The position numbers were made by a program, and so were the translations under genes. The notes beneath the pieces were generated by a model that did not search any database, was not told where the DNA came from, and worked only from the letters and a program-made list of their open reading frames with translations. Below, in pieces: positions 24,321-32,200 of a DNA stretch of 64,000 bases (its first letter is position 1; the number at the start of each line of letters is the position of its first letter). This stretch comes from Planosporangium flavigriseum (GTDB lineage Bacteria > Actinomycetota > Actinomycetes > Mycobacteriales > Micromonosporaceae), in NCBI RefSeq assembly GCF_011947225.1, contig NZ_JAATVW010000016.1, positions 1-64,000 on the forward strand. Direction: 5' to 3'.

Positions 24321-24857
24321 GTGTCGTACTTCGCTGCCGCCATCGTGCGCGGCTCCGACGGCTGGACCGCGACCGAAATCGACCTGTCCGGAGCCGCGGA
24401 CATCGAAGAGGTGGCCGACCTGCTGCGTGAGGTCGACGCCGATGCGCAGGTGTCGCTGTTGTTCGTCGAGTCCGACGAGACGTACCTGGCGATCCTGCGC
24501 CTCGATGACGGTGAGGATCTGAGGGTCTTCGGCTCGGACTCGGTCTTCGCGGAGGAGTCCAGGCTCGGGGCGCTGCTGATCGGCGACGTCGAGGAGCCCG
24601 CGATCGACCTCGACAGCGTTGCCGGTGGGGTGGACGGCCATCGCGGCGAAGCTGGGGAGGACGAAGAGGAGGTCGGCGCCGTCGAGGCTGACATCAAGCC
24701 GGTCGGCGACCCGGACCTGCTCGTCGACCTCGGGTTACCCGCGCATCGCCTGTTGGAGCTGTGCGCCCGGGACGGCATGTTGCCCTCCGACGTCACCGCT
24801 GAGGTCTGTCAGACGATCGGGTGCGGCGACGAGATGGAGGAGCTGCGCGAGGGGTGA
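24321..24857 (+). CDS. tRNA adenosine deaminase-associated protein
   Basis: 178-residue acidic protein found immediately upstream of tadA in actinobacteria. SYFAAAIVRGSDGWTATEID at the N-terminus, VSLLFVESDETYLAILRLDDG, and the C-terminal LLVDLGLPAHRLLELCARDG with GMLPSDVTAEVC follow the family pattern. The middle is low-complexity and acidic. Function unknown; the 4-base GTGA overlap with tadA implies coupled translation and perhaps a complex or chaperone role. GTG at 24321 follows GGGGGGACC. Confidence 0.85.
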   Translation: MSYFAAAIVRGSDGWTATEIDLSGAADIEEVADLLREVDADAQVSLLFVESDETYLAILRLDDGEDLRVFGSDSVFAEESRLGALLIGDVEEPAIDLDSVAGGVDGHRGEAGEDEEEVGAVEADIKPVGDPDLLVDLGLPAHRLLELCARDGMLPSDVTAEVCQTIGCGDEMEELREG

Positions 24858-25351
24858 GCCAGCCGCCAATGGGTGCCGGGCGTCGAGCCCAGCACGAGGC
24901 GTGGATGCGCCGCGCCTTGGAAGTCGCCTCCGGAGCGGTGTCCGCGACCCCGGGCAGCGACGACGTACCGATCGGCGCCGTCGTGTACGGGCCGGACGGG
25001 CGCGAACTCGCGACCGGCCGCAACGAGCGTGAGCTGACCGGAGACCCGACCGCGCACGCCGAGATTGTCGCGATGCGCCGGGCCGCGGCCGTCCACGGCG
25101 ACGGCTGGCATCTCGACGGATGCACGCTCGTCGTAACCCTCGAACCGTGCACGATGTGCGCCGGGGCGCTCGTCCTGGCCCGCGTGAACACGTTGGTCTT
25201 CGGCGCGTGGGAGCCGAAGACCGGCGCGGTCGGGTCGCTGTGGGACGTCGTACGCGACCGCCGGCTGACCCATCGGCCGGAGGTCTACGCCGGCGTGCTC
25301 GAGTCCGAGTGCGCGGCCCTGCTGCTCGACTTCTTCGGCCGGCGGCGCTGA
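24854..25351 (+). CDS. tadA: tRNA adenosine(34) deaminase
   Basis: 165-residue zinc deaminase converting A34 to inosine in tRNA-Arg(ACG). HAE at 68-70 (zinc His68 and catalytic Glu70) and PCTMC at 98-102 (zinc Cys99 and Cys102) are intact. The essential cytidine-deaminase fold follows through RVNTLVFGAWEPKTGAVGSL to the C-terminal helix LLLDFFGRRR. The GTG start overlaps the stop of the partner gene; an ATG five codons later is possible. The location next to deoD and a tRNA-Ser gene is usual for actinomycetes. Confidence 0.92.
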   Translation: MSQPPMGAGRRAQHEAWMRRALEVASGAVSATPGSDDVPIGAVVYGPDGRELATGRNERELTGDPTAHAEIVAMRRAAAVHGDGWHLDGCTLVVTLEPCTMCAGALVLARVNTLVFGAWEPKTGAVGSLWDVVRDRRLTHRPEVYAGVLESECAALLLDFFGRRR

Positions 25352-25367
25352 GGTTTCTGCCCGGCGG

Positions 25368-26075
25368 TCAGGTGATGATTGTGTCGAGCGCCACTTCGAC
25401 CATCTGGCTGAAGCCCTGTTCGCGGTCTTCCGCGCTGCTGCGCTCGCCGGTACGGAGGTGGTCGCTGACGGTCAGCAGCGCGAGCGACCGGGCCCGGTGC
25501 CGTGCGGCGATGGTGTACAGCGCCGCGGCTTCCATCTCCACAACGAGGACGCCGTAATCGGCGAGCCGGTCGTACAGGTCGGGCCGGTCGGTGTAGAACG
25601 CGTCGGTGCTCAGGACCGGGCCGACGGACATCCCGACGCCCCGACCGGCCGCGACGTCGACGGCAGTACGCAGCAGCCCGAAGTCCGCCACCGGGGCGTA
25701 GTCCATGAGGCCGTCGAACCGCTGGCGGTTCATCGCCGAGTCGGTGCTCGCCCCGATCGCCGCCACCACGTCGCCGAGCTGGAGGTTCTCCGAAAGGGCG
25801 CCGCAACTGCCGATCCGGATCAGCGTCTGCACGCCGTACTCATTGATCAGCTCGTGCGCGTAGATGGAGGCCGACGGCATCCCCATGCCGGTGCCCTGCA
25901 CCGAGACGGGCACGCCCCGGTAGGTCCCGGTGAAGCCGTACACGTTGCGGACCGTCGAGTAGCACTTGGTGTCGTCGAGGAAGTTCTCGGAGATCCATTT
26001 GGCGCGCAGCGGATCTCCGGGCAGAAGGATCCGTTCGGCGATCTCACCGGGCTTGGCGCCGATATGCGTACTCAT
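25368..26075 (-). CDS. deoD: purine-nucleoside phosphorylase, DeoD type
   Basis: 235-residue hexameric-type phosphorylase that splits purine (deoxy)nucleosides with phosphate. [22 protein letters not shown] carries the phosphate-binding loop, [17 protein letters not shown] the GMGM-type loop, [11 protein letters not shown] the base/phosphate site, and [13 protein letters not shown] the ribose-binding Met-Glu. [22 protein letters not shown] includes the catalytic Asp. Length and start are exactly those of the family. Convergent with tadA with only 16 bases between them. Confidence 0.93.
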   Translation of the reverse strand: MSTHIGAKPGEIAERILLPGDPLRAKWISENFLDDTKCYSTVRNVYGFTGTYRGVPVSVQGTGMGMPSASIYAHELINEYGVQTLIRIGSCGALSENLQLGDVVAAIGASTDSAMNRQRFDGLMDYAPVADFGLLRTAVDVAAGRGVGMSVGPVLSTDAFYTDRPDLYDRLADYGVLVVEMEAAALYTIAARHRARSLALLTVSDHLRTGERSSAEDREQGFSQMVEVALDTIIT

Positions 26076-26147
26076 GCGCTTGATCCTGCCAGGCGATCGG
26101 CGTGGGCTGCGCGATGGCGCGTTTGACGATCGGGTACTCTTCTCGGC

Positions 26148-26234
26148 GGTGGTGTGTCCGAGTGGCCTAAGGAGCACGCCTCGAAAGCGTGTGAGGGGGC
26201 AACCCCTCCGCGGGTTCAAATCCCGCCGCCACCG
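26148..26234 (+). tRNA. tRNA-Ser(CGA)
   Basis: 87-base serine tRNA. The acceptor stem is GGTGGTG with CGCCACC, discriminator G at 26234. The anticodon loop CTCGAAA gives CGA at 26182-26184. A long variable arm (GTGAGGGGGCAACCCCTCC) and the T arm GCGGGTTCAAATCCCGC are present. CCA is not encoded. It reads serine UCG codons, which are common in this genome. Confidence 0.96.
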
Positions 26235-26241
26235 CTCTGTA

Positions 26242-26290
26242 ACAGAGAAGCGTCCGGCGACTCACAGTGAGTCGCCGGGCGCTTCTCTGT
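26242..26290 (+). terminator. strong 23-pair hairpin after tRNA-Ser(CGA)
   Basis: ACAGAGAAGCGTCCGGCGAC... pairs with its complement to form 23 base pairs with a three-base loop (CAG), with only G-T wobble exceptions. It lies eight bases after the tRNA and is followed by CTGGTCTC. Confidence 0.9.
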
Positions 26291-26292
26291 CT

Positions 26293-26312
26293 GGTCTCAG
26301 TTTCGGTATCAG
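26293..26312 (-). repeat. TGAGACC-type integrase-associated motif, copy 1
   Basis: On the minus strand this reads CTGATACCGAAACTGAGACC. It is 18/21 identical to the motif directly after the integrase stub at 31826-31846. It lies two bases after the tRNA terminator hairpin, the same order (tRNA-Ser, hairpin, motif) as at the second tRNA-Ser gene. Candidate remnant of an attachment site. Confidence 0.5.
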
Positions 26313-26553
26313 TGTGCCTTCCTCGGCGACCTGCGGGCCGAGTTGCCCCTACCCCCGGGTCGGGTACGCCGCCCTCTTGGACGAATTACTTCCCTGATCC
26401 GACACCAGCAGGACGTTCGATGGGCTCGATATGGTGCCCACTATGCACCTTTTGCTCGACTTACCCGTTATGGAATGTGATCATTCTCGGACTGCTGACA
26501 CGCGCCCTCGCACCGCGCAGCTGTCGATCGCTGACATAGAACGGAGTTCAGTC

Positions 26554-27894
26554 GTGCACACACTTCGATCACGCGGACGGGGTGCGGGTCGTCTCAGACG
26601 TGCGATCCTCGCTGGCGTCCTTGCCCTGGGCGGCTCGGCCGCCGTCGTGACCGCGACCGCCTCGCCGGCGCTCGCCAGCCACGGGCTGACGTTCGCCAAC
26701 GCGGTGCGGACGTCCGATGGTTTCACCTTCGAGGTGACTATCCTTTCCTCGTTCACGGGGGCCACCAACATCACCCTCACCCCGTCCGCAGGCACGGCGA
26801 CCATCAGCGGTACGAGTTGGAACCAGGGCGACCAGCCACTTCTCGCCACCGTCACCGGCCTGACCGTGGACCAGGCCTCCACCGTGCAGGTCAGCGCGAA
26901 CCTGCTCCCAAGCGGCACGTCTCTGCAATCAATCGTGAGGCCGCCGTTCTCGGCCGTCGCGCCGACGCTCAGTCCGGCAACGGCCACCGCGGACGGGTTC
27001 ACCTTCACCATCACCGACTACAACACGACCCGGTACACCTACACGGTCAGCGCCACCGGTGACGCCACCGCCACGGTCGACGCGAACGGCCTGGTGACCG
27101 TTACCGGACTGGCCGCAGCGGGGAGCGCCACGGTCACCGTGACCGCGACAGCCAACGCCGACAGCGGATACACCGGGACCCAGTCGGCCACCCGCACGGG
27201 AACCGCCCGACCGGCGACTCCGCAGCCACCGGCGACTCCGGCCAAGCCGACGGCCGTCGTCGGCGACAGCGCCGCGGAAATCAGCTGGGTCGCTCCGGCC
27301 GCCAACGGCGCGCCGATCACCGGGTACCTCGTCACCGCAAACCCCGACGGCGCGACCTGTGCCGGGCCCGCCGACGCCACCTCGTGCGTCATCGCCGGCC
27401 TGCGCAACGGGACGGCGTACACCTTCACCGTCGTCGCCCGTTCCAGCGCCGGCGACTCGAACGCCAGCCCCGCCAGCGACCCCGGTACCCCCACGGCGGT
27501 TACCAGCAAGGACCTGTCCATCGACAAGCCGTCGGTGCAGCCGGGCGGCACCGTCACCCTGGTCGCTGAGGGATACCGCCCGGGTACTCCGGTCAACTTC
27601 TACCTGCACTCGGACCCGGTCCTGCTCGGCACCGTGAACGCTAACGCCAGTGGCGTCGCCACCCTGACGACCGCGCTGCCGAAGAACCTCACTGGCGGCC
27701 ACACCGCCCGAGCGGTCGGCACCGGACTCAATGGCCTGCCCCTCAGCCAGGACATCGCCGTGACCATTGCCGCGTCCGCCCTGCCGGTGACCGGCGCCCG
27801 GCCGTTCGTGATCGCGGGCGTCGCCATCGGGCTGGTGCTGTTCGGATTCGTCTTCCTTCGCGCCGGAAGGCGCCGGAACTTCACCACGGCCTAG
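26554..27894 (+). CDS. LPVTG surface protein with fibronectin-III-like domain
   Basis: 446-residue exported protein. The signal peptide is basic then hydrophobic (RRAILAGVLALGGSAAVVTA) and ends near ASPALAS. Two Ig-like beta domains follow; the second has FTITDYNTTRYTYTVSATGD and VTVTGLAAAGSATVTVTA. A fibronectin type III domain (KPTAVVGDSAAEISWVAPAA to YTFTVVARSSAGDSNASPA) comes next, and a further beta domain precedes the sorting signal LPVTGARPFVIAGVAIGLVL with a basic RRRNFTTA end. Sortase would attach it to the wall. GTG at 26554 follows CGGAG at eight bases; upstream codons in frame look non-coding. Function is likely adhesion or matrix. Confidence 0.88.
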   Translation: MHTLRSRGRGAGRLRRAILAGVLALGGSAAVVTATASPALASHGLTFANAVRTSDGFTFEVTILSSFTGATNITLTPSAGTATISGTSWNQGDQPLLATVTGLTVDQASTVQVSANLLPSGTSLQSIVRPPFSAVAPTLSPATATADGFTFTITDYNTTRYTYTVSATGDATATVDANGLVTVTGLAAAGSATVTVTATANADSGYTGTQSATRTGTARPATPQPPATPAKPTAVVGDSAAEISWVAPAANGAPITGYLVTANPDGATCAGPADATSCVIAGLRNGTAYTFTVVARSSAGDSNASPASDPGTPTAVTSKDLSIDKPSVQPGGTVTLVAEGYRPGTPVNFYLHSDPVLLGTVNANASGVATLTTALPKNLTGGHTARAVGTGLNGLPLSQDIAVTIAASALPVTGARPFVIAGVAIGLVLFGFVFLRAGRRRNFTTA

Positions 27895-27925
27895 TTCTGA
27901 CCCGCCACCGCTCTTAATGAAGAGC

Positions 27926-27960
27926 ACGACGGCCCGGACCAGTGCGGTCCGGGCCGTCGT
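27926..27960. terminator. perfect 15-pair hairpin between convergent genes
   Basis: ACGACGGCCCGGACC (27926-27940) and GGTCCGGGCCGTCGT (27946-27960) enclose a five-base loop, between the LPVTG protein gene and the chemoreceptor gene. The plus side is followed by CGTTTCTGTT. Confidence 0.88.
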
Positions 27961-27973
27961 CGTTTCTGTTGCG

Positions 27974-29590
27974 TCAGTACTTGAAGCGGCCGACCATCTC
28001 CTGCAGCTCGCCGCCCATCCGGGCCAGCTCGGCGGCGGCGCGGTTGGTGTCGGCGATGCCGGCGTTGGTGGACTCGGCGGCGGCGGCCACACCGGTGATG
28101 TTCCCGGCGATGTCCGCGGCGCCGCTGGACGCCTCCGCCACGTTGCGCACCATCTCGCTGGTGGTCGCGCTCTGCTCCTCGACGGCCGAAGCGATCATCG
28201 TGGAGTAGTCGTTGATCCGGCCGATGACCTCGCCGATGCGGCTGATCGCATCGACGGCGTGACCAGCGTCGCCCTGGATGACGTGGACGCGCCGGGCGAT
28301 GTCCTCGGTGGCGCGGGCGGTCTCCTGAGCCAGGTCCTTGACCTCGCTGGCGACGACGGCGAAGCCCTTGCCGGCCTCGCCGGCGCGGGCGGCTTCGATG
28401 GTGGCGTTGAGCGCGAGCAGGTTGGTCTGCTCGGCGATCGAGGTGATCAGCTTGATCACGTTGCCGATCTCAGCCGACGACGTGCCGAGCTGGTTGATCG
28501 TGGTGCTGGCCGTGGCGGCCGCCTCGACCGCTTCCTGCGCGACGCGGGCCGCTTCGGTGGCGTTCGAGGAGATCTCCTCGATCGAGGCGCCCATCTGCTC
28601 GGCGCCGGAGGCCAGGGTCTGGATGTTGCGGCTGATGTGGTCGGCCGCCTCGGAGACGACGCTTGCCTGGACGGAGGTCTCCTCCGAGGAGGCGGCGATC
28701 TGCTGGCTGACGGCGGTCAGCTCCTCGCCGGAGCCGGCCAGGGTGTGCGCGTTGCCGGCGACGGCGCCGATCATCTCGCGCAGGCGTCCGGTGGCGGTGT
28801 CCAGGCCGCGGGCCATCTGGCCCAGTTCGTCGCCGGCAGTGACGTCGGCGGAGCGCGTCAGGTCGCCTTCGGCGAGCCGGTCCACGACGGTGGAGACCTT
28901 GCGCACGTTGGCGATGATCCAGCGGACCGTGATGATCGCCAGCAGTACGGCCAGCACGACGCCGATGATGGCGGTCACGATGACGGTGGTGCTGGCGGTG
29001 CTGTAGTCGTCGGCGTTCCGATTCATCTGGTCCGTCACCCGCGCCTGCGAGCTGGCGATCAGCTTGTCGAGGTTGGTCTGGACCTGCGCCGAGAGCGGCT
29101 TGACCTTCTCGCTGCGGATCGGCATCCACTCGGACTTCTTACCGGCCCAGCCGAGCGGGATGAGTTGGTTGGTGACGATGTCCTGGAAGGAGTTCCACGC
29201 AGTCGTCAGCTCGGCCAGGGTGGCCCGCTCACTGGCGGTCAGATCGTTCTTGCCGTACGTGGCGATCGCGTCGTTCATCGTCGCGATGTCCTTGAGCCAC
29301 GCCTGGTGCTCGGCGCTGCTGGCGTCCGCGGCCAGCGTCTGGTCGGCGAGGCTGTCGATCCGAGCCTGCAGGTAGGCCCGGCGGATCTCGGTGATGTGCA
29401 GCATCGGAGTGATGGCCTGCGTCTGGATCTGCTGGGCGCTGTCGCGGAGGCTGGCCATCCGGACCAGGGCGACGGCCAGCACCACGCCGGTCGTGAGGCA
29501 CGCAACCAGGACGCTGGCGAGGAGTTTCGTGGTGAGGCTGCGGTCAGCGAACCAGTTGGTCCGCCCCCTTCGCGCGGTGTCAGTGCCCAT
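27974..29590 (-). CDS. methyl-accepting chemotaxis protein
   Basis: 538-residue membrane chemoreceptor. Helix 1 is at about residues 20-42 ([21 protein letters not shown]). A periplasmic-type four-helix-bundle sensor follows, then helix 2 near 200-220 ([15 protein letters not shown]). The HAMP linker ([20 protein letters not shown]) leads to a long signalling hairpin whose tip is [20 protein letters not shown]. It would couple to CheA/CheW and a polar flagellar motor, so the organism or its spores should be motile, as in some Micromonosporaceae. No che genes are in the window. ATG at 29590 matches the usual start; ATG at 29629 is an alternative. Confidence 0.92.
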   Translation of the reverse strand: MGTDTARRGRTNWFADRSLTTKLLASVLVACLTTGVVLAVALVRMASLRDSAQQIQTQAITPMLHITEIRRAYLQARIDSLADQTLAADASSAEHQAWLKDIATMNDAIATYGKNDLTASERATLAELTTAWNSFQDIVTNQLIPLGWAGKKSEWMPIRSEKVKPLSAQVQTNLDKLIASSQARVTDQMNRNADDYSTASTTVIVTAIIGVVLAVLLAIITVRWIIANVRKVSTVVDRLAEGDLTRSADVTAGDELGQMARGLDTATGRLREMIGAVAGNAHTLAGSGEELTAVSQQIAASSEETSVQASVVSEAADHISRNIQTLASGAEQMGASIEEISSNATEAARVAQEAVEAAATASTTINQLGTSSAEIGNVIKLITSIAEQTNLLALNATIEAARAGEAGKGFAVVASEVKDLAQETARATEDIARRVHVIQGDAGHAVDAISRIGEVIGRINDYSTMIASAVEEQSATTSEMVRNVAEASSGAADIAGNITGVAAAAESTNAGIADTNRAAAELARMGGELQEMVGRFKY

Positions 29591-29725
29591 GCGGCCGTTA
29601 CTTCCGATCGTGTAGTCGTTGCGCTCCATGCAAAATTCCAACCAAATAGTTGGAATTAAGTGCACAACTGATCGGCACGGGTGGGAAAGGTCTGAGAATT
29701 GTGCGCATCATGCAGGTCACAACGA

Positions 29726-29761
29726 ACGTGGGGCCGGCCCGTCGAGGGGCCGGCCCCACGT
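29726..29761. terminator. GGCCGGCCC-type long hairpin
   Basis: ACGTGGGGCCGGCCC and GGGCCGGCCCCACGT form 15 pairs around the loop GTCGAG. It is followed by ATGCCTGTTGAG, which resembles the TTGCCTGTTCAG after the hairpin at 31849-31896. It stands upstream of both flanking genes, so it is not an ordinary end-of-gene terminator and may be a leftover of a lost gene. Confidence 0.65.
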
Positions 29762-29858
29762 ATGCCTGTTGAGGCTTGTTCGGCGCGGATCGCAAGTGGT
29801 CGGAGCAGCGATAATTGTGCCGGTCGGACAATGGCGGACAGCCCCGGACGCGGACGAA

Positions 29859-29877
29859 TGAGACCACAAGTGAGACC
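29859..29877 (+). repeat. TGAGACC-type integrase-associated motif, copy 2
   Basis: TGAGACCACAAGTGAGACC, 17/19 identical to TGAGACCAAAACTGAGACC at 31828-31846. It is itself two TGAGACC halves spaced by five bases. Confidence 0.5.
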
Positions 29878-30156
29878 GCTGCTCGCTCAGGTCGTCCCGG
29901 CACCGTCGTCACATCTCCGGGGATCGTGAACGGGTTAGGCCCACCTAGGCTGCGGATGAATGACGCTGTGATCGTGGGGTTATGGAGCCAATGAGTGTGA
30001 CAACCCCACCGCCGGGGTGCTGAGCAGGGGAAAGGCCGTCATCATGATCGGCGTCACGGTGACACGCCATGTTCGCCGAACCTGCTTCCACAGTGGCGTG
30101 AACGGCTACGATCAATCGTTTCCTTTGTACAAGTTTGCACCGCGTGGGGGTTCTGG

Positions 30157-31416
30157 GTGTTACACGATGGTTTGAGCGCCGACGGCGGGCTCGCTGATCG
30201 GTCGACGGCGCGTGGCCGGAAGCCGCACGCCCGGCGGTCTCGGATGGGCCTGTTCGTGGCCGGGATGGCGATGCTGACCGCGCCGGTTGGCGCGGCGGTC
30301 CTGGGGGCGGGATCCCCGGCTACCGCGGCCCCCGCTCCCGGGCAGTACGCCTACGTCACCAACGGCAACGACAACACCGTGTCGGTCATCGACACCGCCA
30401 GCAACACCGTCACCGCCACCGTCACCGTCGGCACCTACCCCTCCGCCGTGGCGGTCACGCCGGACGGCGCGCACGTCTACGTCGCCAACAGCGACGACAA
30501 CACCGTGTCGGTGATCGGCACCGCCAGCAACACCGTCACCGCCACCGTCACCGTCGGCGCCTACCCCTCCGCCGTGGCGGTCACGCCGGACGGCGCGCAC
30601 GTCTACGTCGCCAACTACGACGCCAACACCGTGTCGGTCATCGCCACCGCCAGCAACACCGTCACCGCCACCGTCACCGTCGGCACCGGCCCGCTCGCCG
30701 TGGCGGTCACGCCGGACGGCGCCCACGCCTACGTCGCCAACAACGACGCCAACACCGTGTCGGTCATCGCCACCGCCACCAACACCGTCACCGCCACCGT
30801 CACCGTCGGCACCTACCCCTCCGCCGTGGCGGTCACGCCGGACGGCGCGCACGTCTACGTCACCAACGCCGGCGCCAACACCGTGTCGGTCATCGCCACC
30901 GCCAGCAACACCGTCACCGCCACCGTCACCGTCGGCACCGGCCCGCTCGCCGTGGCGGTCACGCCGGACGGCGCGCACGCCTACGTCGCCAACGTCGGCG
31001 CCAACACCGTGTCGGTCATCGCCACCGCCACCAACACCGTCACCGCCACCGTCACCGTCGGCGCCGCCCCCTACGGAATGGCGGTCACGCCGGACGGCGC
31101 GCACGCCTACGTCCCCAACAACAGCGCCAACACCGTGTCGGTGATCGACACCGCCAGCAACACCGTCACCGCCACCGTCACCGTCGGCACCCACCCCTCC
31201 GCCGTGGCGTTCAGGCCCCTCGTGGCCGCCACGCCCACGCCCGCCACGCCCACAGCGACCCCGGCCGCGACCGTGACGGCCACGCCGGCGTCGCTGCCCG
31301 TCACGGGTGGCCGCGGCCAGAGCTACGCCATCGTCGCCGCGGCCCTGGTCGGCGTCGGCATCGCCCTGGTGGCCGGCAGCGCCCTGCTGATCCGGCGTCG
31401 ACGCTTCACCGCCTGA
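30157..31416 (+). CDS. seven-blade YVTN beta-propeller surface protein with LPVTG signal
   Basis: 419 residues. An N-terminal Arg-rich stretch and hydrophobic signal segment (MGLFVAGMAMLTAPVGAAVL) precede seven consecutive 42-residue blades, each of the form YVANxxxNTVSVIxTASNTVT followed by ATVTVGxxPxAVAVTPDGAH. After the last blade come a Thr/Pro/Ala spacer, LPVTG, a membrane helix and RRRRFTA. Seven blades close one propeller exactly. The domain is expected outside the wall as a binding or adhesion scaffold. GTG at 30157 follows GGGGG. Blades differ mostly at the loop positions (GND, SDD, YDA, NDA, AGA, VGA, NSA). Confidence 0.9.
   Translation: MLHDGLSADGGLADRSTARGRKPHARRSRMGLFVAGMAMLTAPVGAAVLGAGSPATAAPAPGQYAYVTNGNDNTVSVIDTASNTVTATVTVGTYPSAVAVTPDGAHVYVANSDDNTVSVIGTASNTVTATVTVGAYPSAVAVTPDGAHVYVANYDANTVSVIATASNTVTATVTVGTGPLAVAVTPDGAHAYVANNDANTVSVIATATNTVTATVTVGTYPSAVAVTPDGAHVYVTNAGANTVSVIATASNTVTATVTVGTGPLAVAVTPDGAHAYVANVGANTVSVIATATNTVTATVTVGAAPYGMAVTPDGAHAYVPNNSANTVSVIDTASNTVTATVTVGTHPSAVAFRPLVAATPTPATPTATPAATVTATPASLPVTGGRGQSYAIVAAALVGVGIALVAGSALLIRRRRFTA
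30346..31212 (+). repeat. seven tandem 126-bp repeats coding the propeller blades
   Basis: AACACCGTGTCGGT recurs with exact 126-base spacing starting at 30373, 30499, 30625, 30751, 30877, 31003 and 31129. The units are almost identical at DNA level, including third positions, which points to recent duplication or gene conversion and makes the region prone to copy-number change and assembly collapse. Confidence 0.92.
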
Positions 31417-31464
31417 CCCAAACCCCACGCGGCCGTAAGCCGCACGCTGAACAGCAACCGCAAC

Positions 31465-31528
31465 AGTGCCCTCCGGCTGGAACGACGAGGCCCACCCGAG
31501 CCCGTGTCACATCCAGCCGGAGGGCACT
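31465..31528 (+). terminator. 17-pair hairpin after the propeller gene
   Basis: AGTGCCCTCCGGCTGGA (31465-31481) pairs perfectly with TCCAGCCGGAGGGCACT (31512-31528), with a 30-base loop and followed by TTCT. The right arm lies inside the reading frame of the integrase stub, marking where that gene was probably broken. Confidence 0.75.
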
Positions 31529-31830
31529 TTCTCCGTGACGCTGGTCTCCGTGGGGCTCGGGTGCATGACGCTCGTCATACCGCGGCCACGGTGCTGCTCA
31601 TCCTCGGAGTGACCGAGCGGGCGGCGATGGGCGTCATGGGCTGGGCCACCACCGCCCTGGCGAAGCGGTACCAGCACCTGACCGACCCGGTGCGCCAGGA
31701 CATCGCCAAGCGGGTCGGCGGGCTGCTGTGGCAGGTCCCTAAGCCGCCGAAGAAGAAGGGCAACAGTAAGAAGAAGCGGCCGAAGCGCGGGGGAGAGGAT
31801 GGCCCGAGCGGGCTACCGGCGGCCGTCTGA
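31504..31830 (+). pseudogene. C-terminal stub of a tyrosine integrase
   Basis: 108 codons whose middle is the catalytic end of a phage-type tyrosine recombinase: VHDARHTAATVLLILGVTE contains the HxxR motif, and MGWATTALAKRYQHLTDPV contains the Tyr nucleophile. A Lys-rich tail follows. The first 250 or so residues, including the SAM-like DNA-binding domain and the first catalytic Arg, are missing, so it cannot recombine DNA alone. The second-box Gly-His usual before the Tyr is replaced by GW. It sits directly beside tRNA-Ser(GGA), the typical attachment site of actinomycete integrative elements. A relic of a lost or decayed element. Confidence 0.8.
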
Positions 31831-31846
31831 GACCAAAACTGAGACC
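31826..31846 (+). repeat. TGAGACC-type motif at the end of the integrase stub, copy 3
   Basis: TCTGAGACCAAAACTGAGACC begins with the stop codon region of the integrase stub and ends two bases before the palindrome at 31849. Two TGAGACC halves are separated by AAAAC. Similar sequences are at 26293-26312 (opposite strand) and 29859-29877. Confidence 0.55.
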
Positions 31847-31848
31847 GT

Positions 31849-31896
31849 AGGCAAAACGTAGGGCCGGCCCGCGCGGGCCGGCCCTACGTTTTGCCT
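31849..31896. terminator. 48-bp perfect palindrome between integrase stub and tRNA-Ser(GGA)
   Basis: Every base from 31849 to 31896 pairs across a centre at GCGC. The outer arms are AGGCAAAACGTA and TACGTTTTGCCT, and the core is GGGCCGGCCCGCGCGGGCC extended. Probably the terminator of the minus-strand tRNA-Ser gene, whose 3' end is 12 bases away; TTTTGCC follows the core in both directions. Confidence 0.85.
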
Positions 31897-31907
31897 GTTC
31901 AGACTGG

Positions 31908-31992
31908 CGGAGGATACGAGATTCGAACTCGTGAGGGTGTGAACCCAACACGCTTTCCAAGCGTGCGCCCTAGGCCTCTAGGCGAATCCTCC
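31908..31992 (-). tRNA. tRNA-Ser(GGA)
   Basis: 85-base serine tRNA on the minus strand. The acceptor stem is GGAGGAT with ATCCTCC, the discriminator G is at 31908, the anticodon loop TTGGAAA gives GGA, the variable arm is long, and the T arm is ACGAGTTCGAATCTCGT. No encoded CCA (GCC follows). It reads UCC/UCU. Confidence 0.95.
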
Positions 31993-32047
31993 GTCGGCAA
32001 GGATACCCATACGCCAAAGCGTCTTGGAACCGGGTACAGTAGGTGTC

Positions 32048-32135
32048 GCCCCTCGTGCGGCGTACATCCTGTGAACTCCCCCAGGGCCGGAAGGCAGCAA
32101 GGGTAAGCAGGCTCTGACGGGTGCACGAGGGGCCC
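32048..32135 (+). ncRNA. ffs: signal recognition particle RNA (small type)
   Basis: The closing stem GCCCCTCGTGC (32048-32058) pairs with GCACGAGGGGC (32123-32133). Between them is the conserved apical domain of bacterial 4.5S RNA: CCAGGGCCGGAAGGCAGCAA followed by GGGTAAGCAGG. The Ffh-binding GGAAGG loop region and the symmetric internal loop are clear. A T run follows (CCCTTTTCG), so the closing stem may also terminate. It is immediately upstream of dnaX, as in many Gram-positives. Confidence 0.93.
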
Positions 32136-32200
32136 TTTTCGTCAGGCGGGCGCGATACGGTGGCGCCAGAGTCGACGACAGCGGCGCAGGGAGGTCGTAG

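Larger units (their letters stand above)
29591..30156. other. 566-bp intergenic region with hairpin and integrase-like motif
   Basis: Lies between the divergently transcribed chemoreceptor and propeller genes, so it should carry both promoters. It contains a 15-pair hairpin (29726-29761) and one copy of the TGAGACC motif (29859-29877). In one frame the motif reads NETTSET, a wording seen at the C-terminus of some actinobacterial integrases, but no longer integrase similarity is visible upstream. No convincing gene. Confidence 0.5.

Noticed and set aside
30346-31212. CRISPR-like regular repeats
   Set aside because: The 126-base units are coding and contiguous with no unique spacers, and no cas genes are present.
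30160-31428. A 422-codon open frame on the minus strand across the propeller repeats
   Set aside because: It is the antisense shadow of the repeat array; its translation is a low-complexity Asp/His/Arg/Gly repeat with no fold, while the plus strand has a signal peptide, complete blades and a sorting signal.
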